Assembly: GCA_026545765.1 (NCBI GenBank)
Contig: CM048841.1
Location: 73,406,217 to 73,470,216 of the forward strand
From: Plantago major
Lineage: Eukaryota > Streptophyta > Magnoliopsida > Lamiales > Plantaginaceae
Reading direction: 5' to 3'
Length of the DNA: 64,000 bases
Below, piece by piece: positions 1 through 10,300 of this stretch; position 1 is the first letter of the stretch; the number at the start of each line of letters is the position of its first letter. A program made the position numbers and the translations under genes. The notes under the pieces were generated by a model. It saw nothing but the letters and a program-made list of their open reading frames with translations. It was not told the DNA's origin and did no database searches.

Positions 1-329
1 TAAGTATTATAACTTATGTGGAAAATGGAAATGATAGATTAGGTTATGAAATATTATACTCCATATATAAAATAATATAAAATTATTATAGATATAATTT
101 GTTCACGAACAGTTCGCGAACTACCGAACAAGAAATTATATATTCGTGTTCGTGTTCGTTTATTAACGAACATGTTCGCGAACTGTTCGGTTAGGTCAAA
201 CTCGAACACGAACTGAGCGTTGACTGAAAATTTTCGTGAAATTTTCACGAATGTTTGTTTCATTTACACCCCTAAGTTATTATGGTGGAAAAATGGAAAT
301 AAGGTTGTCTTTTAATAAGGAAATGATAC
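1..329. other. AT-rich flank, no gene seen
   Basis: I see no credible coding sequence here; the only long open frame is antisense, of low complexity and driven by GTTCG/CGAAC words. The stretch holds many short CGAAC and GTTCG words and ends near 275 with a CACCCCTAA-like phrase that often closes dispersed plant repeats. It is probably a fragment of an old dispersed repeat that the LINE at about 327 inserted next to. The family is not identified. Confidence 0.5.
106..189. repeat. 16-bp perfect inverted repeat
   Basis: CGAACAGTTCGCGAAC at 106-121 is matched by its exact reverse complement at 174-189, with a spacer of 52 bases that itself contains GTTCGTGTTCGT and ACGAAC words. The pair could fold into a hairpin. 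It may mark the end of a palindromic MITE or another repeat tail; no target duplication was found to settle that. Confidence 0.6.
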
Positions 330-1073
330 GTGTGGTTTGACTTTAATAATGTTTTGACGGCACAGGATAGAATTGGTGGCTCCATAGTCCAACCGTATGA
401 ATATAATGATTTGGTGAACATGATGGATACAATCGGATTAAACGAGCTGGATAGTATTGGTGATCACTTCACGTGGCACAATAAGCACACACACGACCCT
501 ATTTACTCACGGATTGATCGAGCTCTAGGTAATATGTCGTGGTTTCAATCTGTTAGCCACATCCACGTGGAAGTTCTGGAACCAAGCATCTCGGACCATG
601 CTATGCTTTTACTACGAATGTGGACACCACCAATCCATACTAGGCCACAATTCCGCTTCATTAATGGTGTCATTGAGACGCCTGATTTCCTCCACCAGGT
701 ACGGCAGAATTGGAACACTCCAATGGAGGGCAGAGCAATGGTGGTCATATGGCAAAAACTCCGTAGAATGCAGCCGACTATAAAGAAGATGCGGAGAGGA
801 TTTTCGGGTATAAAGGACAAACTCCAGGATGCCCGTAAACGTCTAACTGTTGCCCAGCAGAATCTTATAGCTGATCGGATGAACTGTACACTAATTGATC
901 GAGTAAAGGAGTATACCAGCGAGGTTCTCAATTGGAATGAAATCGATGAGAAAATTACACAACAAAAATCAAAGATTGATTGGTTGCGGCTCGGAGATGG
1001 CAACAATGCGTATTTCCACGCTTCTTTAAAAGCAAAGAATCGGCACCTTGGGATTAGAAGATTTATACGGTAG
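330..1073 (+). pseudogene. LINE ORF2 fragment: endonuclease C-terminal part
   Basis: The frame opens with WFDFNNVL, a decayed form of the GDFN motif of the exonuclease-endonuclease-phosphatase fold. It continues through GDHFTWHN and YSRIDRALGN to SDHAMLLL, whose SDH holds the catalytic histidine region. Downstream comes the basic linker typical of plant L1 ORF2, ending near DWLRLGDGNNAYFHASLKAKNR. The protein nicked target DNA to prime reverse transcription. There is no genuine start codon; the frame simply begins at the truncation point. After 1073 the reading shifts: residues such as AQADLEQEVIEFYRQL are found in another frame at about 1075-1165. Confidence 0.85.
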
Positions 1074-1250
1074 GATAGGATGGAAGCACAGCCACTGCCC
1101 AAGCTGACCTCGAACAGGAAGTCATCGAATTCTACCGACAGCTAGTTGGCATCAATGCCCAATGATCATGAGGATGGATTTATGAAAATGCGTGAGGGCC
1201 CACAAGTACCACACGATCAGGCTGCTGCCCTTATAGCCCCGGTTACATAG

Positions 1251-2609
1251 ATGGAAATTATTAATGCTCTAAAAGATATCGGAGATCTAAAGGCCCCTGG
1301 AATCGATGGGTATAATGCAAAATTTTTCAAAGCAGCATGGAGCATTGTGGGTGAAGACACGATAAATGTTGTACATGAATTCTTCTGCTACAACATGATG
1401 TATTTGGCGGTGAATTGTAGTATTGTCACTCTAATCCCAAAGATCGATAATGCGGAACTGGTTACGGACTTCCGGCCTATATCCTGCTGCACTACAATCT
1501 ACAAGATTATATCCAAGATACTGACCAATCGGTTGAGTAAAGTACTATGTAATGTGGTAAATGAGAGTCAAGCTGCGTTTGTTCCAGGACAACATATACA
1601 CAACCACATACTACTAGCATATGAATTAATCAAGGGTGATGTATGCTTCAAATGGACCTACAGAAGGCTTATGATACTGTCGAATGGCCAGCTTTAGAGG
1701 GCATACTTCAGGAATTAGGATCCCCTCAGCAATTTATTGGATGGATTATGACTTGTGTTACAACAGTATCTTACATATATATGGTGAATGGAAAACCCAC
1801 CCAGCTTCTCAAGGCACGACGAGGACTAAGACAGGGTGATCCACTATCCCCGCTCCTTTTTGTCCTAGTGATGGATTACATGTACAGATTAATGCAGGGA
1901 TTAAAGAGGATACCGGATTTTAATTTCCATGCAAAATGCGAGAAGCTAAACATTGTCAATCTTAGCTTTGCTGATGACCTATTATTATTCTCTAGAGGTG
2001 ATGTGAGATCTGTTGAATTGTTAATGACAACTTTCGACTCTTTCTCAAAAGCTACAGGACTTAGTGTTAATCCAGCAAAGTTCCAGGTTTACTTTGGCGC
2101 CGTAGATGATGATACAAAGGCTGCCATCCGGTAGATCACTGGTTTCGGTGAAGGTGTTTTACCGTTTCGATATCTAGGCGTTCCCCTAACTAGTAAGAAG
2201 CTCACAGTTGTACAATGCCAACCCCTGATTGACAAGATCGTGGCTCGGATACGCCATTAGAGTGCTAAACTGCTCAGTTATGGTGGTCGTGTGTAGCTGA
2301 TTAAAAGTGTACTATTTGCAGTCACAAATTACTGGCTCCAATGCTTTCCGCTGCCAAAATGTGTGCTAAAGGCTATTGAGTCGATTTGCCGGTCCTTCCT
2401 ATGGTCTAATAGCGAATCGGTTACCAGAAAATCCCCGGTGGCATGGGAGAAGATTTGCATGGAAAAGAAACATGGAGGCCTATAGATAATTGATTTACAG
2501 GTATGGAATAAGGCTTGGTTAATCAAATTGTTATGGAATCTATGTGGAAAGCACGACAGTTTATGGGTTCGATGGATTCACGCGTATTATATGAAAAAGG
2601 ACCTAATTC
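1251..2609 (+). pseudogene. LINE ORF2 fragment: reverse transcriptase
   Basis: The first frame (1251-1697) carries LKAPGIDGYNAKFFK and FRPISCCTTIYKIISKIL, the opening blocks of a non-LTR reverse transcriptase. The second frame (1643-2134) carries the catalytic DLQKAYDTVEW, the GLRQGDPLSPLLF block and FADDLLLFS, whose two aspartates bind metal. The frames overlap at 1643-1697, showing a frameshift there. The thumb and connection region (PFRYLGVPL, LLSYGGRV) follows at about 2150-2600 with at least four in-frame stops. All catalytic motifs can still be recognised, but no full product could be made. Confidence 0.9.
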
Positions 2610-3215
2610 TTGTACAAGACATCCCACCACGTTCATCAAAATAATAGCGCATGGGACCATATGCGACTTCTACCAAAATACAAGACGAGCCTGATGTACA
2701 CTGCTCTCAAAGGTGATCACCCTGAAGTAGATTGGAAGCGGCTCATGTTTGGAACCATTGCCAGACCACGGGCTAGGATGATTACATGGCTGGCATGCCA
2801 CAGCAGACTGGCAACGAAGGACAAATTATATCGATTTGGCCTCCTGGATACAACAACATGCGGATTTTGCTCCCAAACAGAGACACTGGAACACTTACTG
2901 TTTGAGTGTGTCACTACTCGTGGCATTTGGCAGAAAGTTTTGGATTGGCTTCGAATCCAACATACACCTTGTGCGTGGTCAGCCGAGTTGCGATGGATAA
3001 TTAGTTCCAGTAAGGGCAAGAATTGGCGTAGTCAGATACTTAAGGTGGCCTTCCTGGAGACAATTTATGAGGTGTGGAAGCATAGAAATAACTTATGTTT
3101 TGGCAAAGATGATACACATTTTTCTATAGCACAACATATCATTGATGTCATGATTTATAGGACTTGGAGAGTACCAAAGCTTAGACCCCATGTAGGGCGT
3201 TTAATGTTGAACTAA
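2610..3215 (+). pseudogene. LINE ORF2 fragment: zf-RVT C-terminal domain
   Basis: This frame encodes the zf-RVT zinc-binding domain found at the C-terminus of plant L1 ORF2. It has the pattern RPRARMITWLACHSRLATKD, followed by CGFCSQTETLEHLLFEC with its Cys-x2-Cys...His...Cys ligands, then GIWQKVLDWL. It ends with a natural stop at 3213-3215, about 90 bases before the poly(A) tail, which fits the usual LINE 3' end. It is the best preserved part of the element. Confidence 0.88.
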
Positions 3216-3307
3216 GAATGCTAGTGTTTTGAGTATTTTAGGCTGGATCACCTTGATCGCCTCTCACTTTGTATATTTTTTTGGAGTTTTAATATATTTC
3301 GAGTTCC

Positions 3308-3338
3308 AAAAAAAAAAAAAAAAAAGAAATAGAAATGA
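3308..3338 (+). repeat. LINE poly(A) tail and candidate target duplication
   Basis: Eighteen consecutive A residues (3308-3325) close the LINE. A short GAAATGA at 3332-3338 repeats 320-326 just before the element. The match is only 7 bases and is not directly adjacent to the tail, so it is tentative. Confidence 0.5.
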
Positions 3339-3403
3339 CCTCCCACGCCACATCTTTCTCCTCTCTTGCCCTTTTCTTATGTGGATCAAACATAACGATT
3401 TTT

Positions 3404-3580
3404 CTTAACATCATAGTTCCTTATTTTTGTGACAACTCTCACAATATTATTCAACTACAAAGTCTTATTATAAAAGTTCTAATAGATTTGAATCTTAACA
3501 TCATAGTTACTTATTTTTGTGACAACTCTCACAATATTATTCAACTACAAAGTCTTATAAAAGTCCTAGTAGATTTGGAG
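3404..3580. repeat. Tandem duplication, unit about 90 bp
   Basis: A segment starting CTTAACATCATAGTT at 3404 is repeated from 3494. The two copies share long blocks (for example ACAACTCTCACAATATT) and differ by a few substitutions and a 3-4 base gap. No coding role is evident. It lies upstream of the candidate promoter, and nothing else is seen between the LINE tail and about 3700. Confidence 0.8.
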
Positions 3581-3707
3581 AGTCCAGAAAGACCCCCTAG
3601 TTTTATATATAAATTGTCTAATTTTTTGCTTTTGCCCGTTTTACATTTTCATGGGTCTAATATTGGGTTTGGTGTTTGAAATCCGGTTCGGGTCGTAGCG
3701 GGTCTAA

Positions 3708-3714
3708 TATAAAA
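3708..3714 (+). promoter_or_regulatory. Candidate TATA box
   Basis: TATAAAA, followed by GGG, lies about 25-35 bases before a CT-rich stretch (CTCTCTTTTCCTC) that looks like a plant 5' leader. AAACCCTAATTTCTCTC further on (about 3930-3945) is also typical of plant leaders. A second AT-rich box lies at 3606-3613. Transcription is not shown by the sequence. Confidence 0.4.
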
Positions 3715-4038
3715 GGGTCGTTTCACTCTCTTTTCCTCATTTATTCTTGTTTCTTCTTCACGTTCCTTTACAACGCCTCTTTTTCTTCCAGATTTTTCTC
3801 TCCAATCGATCGATCCCGAGCGGTTTCTCTCTTCCAGGTTATTCTCTGCAATCAATCGGCCTCGAGCTTCAGTGACTCTTCTCTGATCGACCGATCTGGC
3901 TTCTGCAGAGCAATTAGAAAAGGAAGATCAAACCCTAATTTCTCTCTAGTTTGTACTGGATTTAGTGAAATAAACTCCAGAAAGTTGTAGATCGTTCGAG
4001 TATTTCAATGTTTCGCGGTGTTTGTTAATTTCAGATCG

Positions 4039-4106
4039 ATGTTTTTGGGCGAAATACAGGAGAAACTCGAGGAACTTCTGATCGAAATTGATTCATCATC
4101 GTTTCA
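4039..4106 (+). CDS. Candidate first coding exon, unknown gene
   Basis: An ATG at 4039 opens a 22-codon frame reading MFLGEIQEKLEELLIEID and ending in TTTCA before GTAAGTAATC, a good plant splice donor at 4107. The leader from about 3740 precedes it. The exon leaves two bases over, and this phase does not fit the next exon candidate if that one starts at 5107. Either another acceptor is used or this exon is a short upstream frame. The function is unknown. Confidence 0.3.
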
Positions 4107-4324
4107 GTAAGTAATCTCTTAGAAATCTCTTCGATTTCATCTCGATTTTTTCCATTGGTTTAGATTTACTGCTTGTTGTTTAGGATCTATGTTTCACAAG
4201 CCCAACGCGTACTGGTACATGTTTTGATGAACTAATTTACTAGAATTAACTACAGAAGTACGCAACATAGTTCATTCACCACATGTTGCTTTCACTCAAT
4301 GGTCACTTTAGCTCAATGGTTACT

Positions 4325-5060
4325 TCACTATAAATTCTCTAGTTTTTTTTTGTATAAATGGTCTATGTTTTAGTAGAAATTGTTTATGTTGTTCGTTGTT
4401 GCTGGTTTAGTTTTTTTGTATAAATTGTCTATGTTATACTATAAATTGTCTAGTTTTTTGTATAAATTGTCTATGTTTTAGTTGAAATTGTCTATGTTGT
4501 TCGTTATTGCTAGTTTAGATTTTTTGTATAAATTGTCTATGTTTTATTATAAATTGTCTAGTTTTTTGTATAAATGGTTTATATTTTAGTAGAAATTGTC
4601 TATGTTGTTCGTTGTTGCTGGTGTAATTTTTTTGTTGTGCAGTTGTCTAGGTTTTAGTATGTATTGTCTAGTTTTCAACATGTATCATCTACTTTTTATG
4701 ATTTTTAGATTTGCTATGTGGTTGTATACACTGTATATGTTTTTTTTGGGATTTATTGTTTGTTTGAATTTTCAGAATGTTTTGTGTAAAATTGTCTAGT
4801 TTTTAACATATATTGTCTACTTTTTATTGTTTTTACAGCTTTTTGTGTGAAATTGTCTCGTTTTTAACATATATTGTCTAGTTTTTATGTAAATACCTTA
4901 TGTTTTAGCTTTTAACACATATGGTCTAGTTTTTAACAATATTTGTCTAGTTTTTCATGTTATATCATTCTGTTGTGCATTTGTGTTGAACTGTCTAGTT
5001 TTTAGTATGTATTGTCTAGTTTTTCATATAAAATGTATAGTTTTTAATATGTGTTGATTG
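4325..5060. repeat. Degenerate tandem repeat around TTGTCTAG (intron)
   Basis: A degenerate repeat of about 16-40 bases fills this stretch, built on AAATTGTCTATGTTTTAG and TTTTTAACATATATTGTCTAG. There are more than twenty TTGTCTA words. It lies between a good splice donor (4107) and the short exon near 5110, so it is probably intronic. I see no spacer regularity or dyads that would suggest another kind of array. Confidence 0.7.
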
Positions 5061-5106
5061 GACTAGTAATCTTAGTACTTCTGACTGTGGTATTTTTCTG
5101 ATGAAG

Positions 5107-5373
5107 CATATGGAGCTGTTCCAAGGAACTCCTTTTCCTTGCAAGCTAATGCAAGTATGTACTAGTTTATTATGTTTTTAGATAATTTTTTCCCTAAGTT
5201 TGTAGATAAATTGTGAACTTCTTGCATAATTTTTTCTGAGCTTTTGTTTTGGTTGTGTATTAGGTGAATCGTAGGAAATTTCTTCGTGTTAAAATTTGCT
5301 CAGCTCTTATTCTTGCTGACGCAAATGGTTTGAGATCTGATATTTTGACGAAGGTTGCATCATTTAACAAAGA
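5107..5373 (+). CDS. Disrupted gene fragment, two exons, function unknown
   Basis: An exon holding ATG at 5110 reads MELFQGTPFPCKLMQ and ends at a GTATGT donor (5155). After a 109-base T-rich intron ending TTAG, a second exon starts at 5264 in the same phase: VNRRKFLRVKICSALILAD, then ANGLRSDILTKVASFNK. The frame is open to 5373, where Sirevirus A is inserted, and it stays open through the target duplication and 12 bases on the other side (35401-35417) until CACTA-1 begins. The two exons and the in-phase junction suggest a real gene destroyed by two insertions. I do not recognise the family. It could be a host gene or a gene carried by another DNA transposon. Confidence 0.45.
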
Positions 5374-6972
5374 TGTTGGTCCAGATAACGGCAAAGTAAA
5401 AGACTAGTGGGGGGGGGGGTGAATAGTCTTTTAAAACTTTTGTCGATAAACACGGTTTCTCAGATATCTGATACTTAATTTCAGAGAGCGGAAGACTTTT
5501 CTGTGATAAGTGCACGTGCTCAGCAAGATAGGTGTAAATACTTTGCAAGGTAAATAAAGCAAGTAATAAAATGCAGAAAGTAAATAACACAAGTCTTTTT
5601 TATAGTGGTATCTGAAGGTGGCGTAATCCTTCAACTAATCCACTTCGGCCTTTCTCAGACCTAGAATCCACTAAGACAGATAATTGATGTAACCTTACAA
5701 ATATCTTCTCTCGATTCCTAATTACACTAGGTTCCCAACCAAGTGTTCCCCCTGAGTTATTCCCCGGCTTTCTGACCAAGTACTTCTGACTTCGAAACCT
5801 CTTTCCTGGAGTTGTTCCTTAGTTTTCCAAACTAAGTACTTCCTGTACTCCACGCCAATTAAGGTGTTGGTTAAGGTAGTTTGTCAGGTGAGCTTCTTTA
5901 ATAACTTGTTCAGTTATGCAAATAGCTCTGAGAATCAAGTATACTTAATACACTTTGCAATGTATGGTATCTTGTTCTTTACTGACCCAAGTCTATGATA
6001 AATGTTCAAGAGAATGAATCTCAGATATCAAATCTTAATTCAACTCTTTCACAAATGGGAATGCTTGTTAAGGATCAGGACACTTAGAACTTTTGTGCTA
6101 CTTAGAATCAAGAGCTTTGGTCGCAAATGAAAGCTTGAAGGTAAGTAGTGTGCTTGAGAGAGCTTGTGTGAGAGTATTCAATGCTAGTTCAAGGTGTGTT
6201 CAATGTTCTAAGGTATGTTCTCAAGCAGTCTAAGTGTTGATATTTATAGATGAATTTGAGTGCCGTTTGAATAGTATCCGTTAGGCTTAAATCAAATTCA
6301 AACTATTGATATCTGAGTATAGTACTGTAGTACGTTTGTCTTCTTCTTCAGAAGCTACCGTTTTTGTTCAGACATTTCTGTCCGCGCATTCAATGCATTG
6401 TACTATACTTTGTCCTGTAGTGCCAACGGAACTATGCATTGTATCAGAGATCTTATACTATCAGAGTTCTCTGATGCTTTGCACGTCCTTTTCCAGAGAT
6501 TATCACAACTCCAGATACCACTTGTTGAAACAACTTGTTATAATATATTTCTTTTCAGAAACATAGTTTATGTCCAAGGTATCTGAGTGTAGATATCTGT
6601 GGGCACTTTCCTCGTTTCAGAAACCTTTTATTTCTCAGATATCTTTTGCAATACTGTTTATTTAAAAACGCTTGTGTCTTCAAGATATCTGGTCAAAGGT
6701 ATCTGAAAACCCTTGTCTTCAGCAATCTTGTGCAGTCTTCAAATCTTCAAATCCGTTGAACTTTTCCTGCTGGATGCCTTCTTCTTGGTCTTCTTTAGAG
6801 GAATAAAAATTACATTCAGAGACCTAACATCCTATACAAGATTTGCTAGACTATCATACTTAGTGAGTTTCATCTTTTACAGTGTTCAAGTGAACCAAGA
6901 GTACTAACCACCTTTCTGAGCTAAGATAAGTCATTTGGTTGCTGATCAAAATCTAAACAGATATTCCTAACA
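5374..6972 (-). repeat. Sirevirus A 3' LTR
   Basis: This 1599-base terminal repeat begins TGTTGGTCCAGATAACGG on the plus strand and ends ATATTCCTAACA. It contains a TATAAATA box (reverse orientation, near 6240), many AGATATCT-type words and an 11-G run at 5409-5419 (C-run in element sense) between AAAAGACTA and TAGTCTTTT arms. It is nearly identical to A's split 5' LTR and close to the LTRs of E and B. Confidence 0.95.
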
Positions 6973-7353
6973 AATTTCCCCCATTTTGATCAGTCAACGA
7001 TGACTATCTGACCTATTACAATTCTGGATGAGGAAACAATCCATCACTTAATCATTTCTTATGATATTTCAATTCATATAATTAAGTGCAGAAAGTAAAC
7101 ATCTACCAAATCACAAGGTGTGATCTTTGCTGACAAGTTATCTTTTATAGATTGATATCTGAGAGTAGGTTCATCAGATATGTTACAATGAAAGTTCAGA
7201 TAACTTTTACAAGATAAAACAACAATAAGGTACAGTCAGCAAGATACAAAAAAAATAAAAAATTACATAGTAAATTAGGACAACAGGAGTAACCAAGCTC
7301 CAAGTGAACATCCTAACAAACTAGTCTTCAAGTCTTCAAAACAGTTCCATGGA
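6973..7353 (-). other. Sirevirus A polypurine tract and 3' untranslated part
   Basis: In element sense AAAATGGGGGAAATT (6973-6987) directly abuts the 3' LTR and is the polypurine tract that primes plus-strand DNA. The remaining 370 bases up to the accessory region hold no gene that I can see. The same segment is present in E and, in the opposite orientation, in B. Confidence 0.8.
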
Positions 7354-10300
7354 TCAATCTGCAAATTTTCTATCACCACACCTTCTTATATCATCAAAGT
7401 AGTCATAGAGAAGAGTTCTGACAATCATATATGTGTCTCTGGCAAATCCACAGACTTCTTTGTAGGTTTTGGTAGGATTTTTCTTGACAAAATGCTTGAC
7501 CCACAGATACTTTTCCCATATCCAGGCATGCACAATCTTGATATCTGATAGCTTGAAATAATCATATATGATCCTCAGATATTTGATGTCAACCTTGTAT
7601 TGTTCTTCATCCATGTAGAAGGACTCATAGGGTTCCACAAAAAGTCTTGGCCTTGTGCCTGTTCCAATTAGATTGGGAATTTTGTGCACATCATCTGGCT
7701 TTCCATAAGGACATTCATCAGAGAGGTCCTTCTTCATGGCTTTTATCCTGTTGATAACTTCAAAATCTAACTAGTTCTTGATGTGGCTGGTGTTAATCAA
7801 GAATCGTTTGTCTTTTCTCCATGCCATGAGTTGTTTATGGATTGGTTCTGGAAACCTTGAATTTAGCAGTAAATGTTTGAGTTCCAGAATCCAGTAGCCA
7901 TTTTTCTGATTTATGCACCTGTAGACAGAGGAGTTGTTGTAAGTCTTCACATACTCAATTTGGCTTCTTCTGGCCTGAGTGGAAGTTGACTTTTTCTCTT
8001 TTCAGCTATTAGTCTATTCCTCCTTTGCCTTGAATTTTCCCTTGGGGGATTGCTTGAAGAACCACCCCGGATAGACTTGGTATTTCCAGAGGGTGTTTTA
8101 GTTGACAAAGGCTTTGTAGCTATGGGCTCAGTTAGGCTATCAATTTTTCTTTTTCTGTGAAGAGGAGCTTCATCTTCATCAGTCTCTTCATCATCATCAT
8201 CAAGATTAATTCTTGTGAAAGTTTTGCAGCCTTCTTCATTGCCCAGGGATTTGATTTGGCCTTCTTCTTCTTCTTCTTCAGAAGATTCTTCAATCCCTTT
8301 TACTTGTCTTCTCCTTGGAGCCTTGGTACTCCTTGGAGGTTTTTGTGCCATGGCCCTTGTTACCATTGAAGTTCCTTCAGTTGGTTTCTGGGAAGTAGCT
8401 TGACTTGAGGAGGGCTCATTGATTTTGAGTGGTGGCTGGGAAGTTTTCTTGTTTCTTATTCCTCTCTGAGCAGCACCAGCTCCAGATTTCTTCTTATATC
8501 CTTCTCCTTCTTCCCATTCCCCCTGACTTTGAGGTCCAGATTTGTACAATCCTTACCCCTTAGTCATTGTTGGCTGACTAAGTCTCATAAAGGATTCTGA
8601 GAGAGACTCAAAATGTCCTTGTAAGTAGTTATAGGCAGTGACCTTGAAATCTGGTCAAGTATTCACTGGATTCGTGGATATTTGGCAGTTGGTTGAAGAT
8701 TTTAGGAGCAATTTGCTTCCTTTTCAAGTGAGAAATCACCAAATGCTCATTTCGGTGTTCTGCCAATTTCTTCTCTTCTTCATCATCTGAGTCATCAGCC
8801 CAGTGATCTTCATCCTCTTGGACATATTCAAGATTTTCTAGTCCAGCAACCATCTCAGAGATGGACTTCTTTCCTTTCAGAGAGGAGGATGGTATTTATT
8901 TTGATGGTGATGCAGCCTTAGCATCATGCTTTGCTTCAGATACTTCTTCAGTATCTAGCTCCTTAGCAATGGCATTTACAGCATCCTGGAGCTCTTTGAC
9001 CTCAGAGTAAGCTACCATTTCTTTCAAGTATTGATCTTGAAGCTTATTAAGCTTATCTCTGGATTTAACTAGCTCTTCTTCCAGTTGAAGATGGAGCTGT
9101 TGTTCTTCTTCCAACAGTTGTTTGAGTTGAGTAGCTCTGGTTTGTGTATTCAATATCTTCTGAGTTGTTTCCTTAGAGTGCTCAACTATTTGTTCAGTAG
9201 TGTCCTTTTGTTGTTGGGAGATGGATGGGTGGATTTCTGAGGAGATGGAGGAGGGGATTGTTGTGATGTCCTCTCAGTGTGCTTTTCAGCAGCTGAGGCA
9301 CTCTTCCTCTGTGTAATCCCTCCTGTCCCTAGTGCAGGGGCATCATCATCATCCTTCTTATCATCCTCATCCTTGTGATGGTTAGAAGGAGAATCTTCAT
9401 AGTCATTCTCATCAGTCTCCTTCTCTTCTTCATCTTTAGAGACCAGGTTGATCACTTCTGGAATAGTGACCGTTTGCCCATTAACTTCCTCTTGTTCAGA
9501 GGGTATGTACTGTAGAGTCTGGGGAAAAGTAGGCTTGAATGCCATCTGCATTCTGGTCTGACCATCTGCCTTCTCAAAAGCTTCTATGAGCTTGTGTGCA
9601 GCTGCTTTGATAAAGTCCTTATGCATCAGAGTAGCAAAAGAGTACTGCTCTGTTGGGAACATAGCATGGACATAATTCTCCAAGTCAAAAGCTCTAACTC
9701 TTCTCAATTGGTGATCAGTCACCTTTGTTAATTCAGTCAGATCTGAGCTTTTGCCACTTTCTAAAACACTTGAGATGTTTCTTGAGTGTGTGGTTCTTGA
9801 AGAATGTAAGCAGGTCTTCTGTTGAGAATGCAGAAACCTTTGGCACACTTGTTTGAGCCTGAATTTAAGAGTTTTGAGTTAGATTCAAAACTTGTGTAGA
9901 TATTTGTGTATTTGTGTAGTTAGGTTTCTGAGTTACCTAAATGAATGCATCAGGCTCAGAGACTTGTACTACTGAGGTAGGGAGTTCCTCATATATCTTG
10001 TTGTGAGGTGGGGACTTGGAAGTCTGGTCCTCATCAACCTTTCTTTCTGCTTGAACCTGAGATTAGAAACATAACACTTAGGAAATTTTATCAAGAAAAA
10101 TTTTATTGACAAATCAGATATCTGAGAGGTCAATTACCTCCGTTGGAGGCTCAGATACTTGTCTCTTAGAGACTTGTGCAGTCTCTGGAATCTTTTCTTG
10201 TGATGAAGGCCTTGATGCCTCATCAATTTCCATATGTTGTGAGGATTGAGTGGGCAACTCCTCAGCAATTTCTACTTCTTTTTGAACCTGTTAAGTAGAA

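Larger units (their letters stand above)
327..3325 (+). mobile_element. L1-like LINE, 5'-truncated, dead
   Basis: This is a non-LTR retrotransposon of the plant L1 type. On the plus strand, in the expected order, it has the C-terminal part of an apurinic endonuclease, a reverse transcriptase with the DLQKAYDTVEW and FADD motifs, a zf-RVT zinc finger, and a terminal poly(A) run at 3308-3325. The 5' end is missing: the endonuclease begins at its GDFN-like motif, so ORF1 and the start of ORF2 were never copied or were lost, as is common for LINEs. The coding part has several frameshifts and stops. A weak 7-bp target duplication, GAAATGA, is present at 320-326 and 3332-3338. The left boundary is therefore about 327, plus or minus a few bases. 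Confidence 0.9.

Noticed and set aside
545-1102. Long minus-strand frame opposite the LINE endonuclease
   Set aside because: It is the shadow of the plus-strand coding text and has no family signature.
3676-3990. 104-residue frame over the leader as a protein gene
   Set aside because: S/F-rich text from a CT-rich leader, overlapping a TATA box; no family signature.
4325-5060. Possible CRISPR-like or regulatory array
   Set aside because: Units are degenerate with no constant repeat and unique spacer pattern, and the setting is a plant intron.
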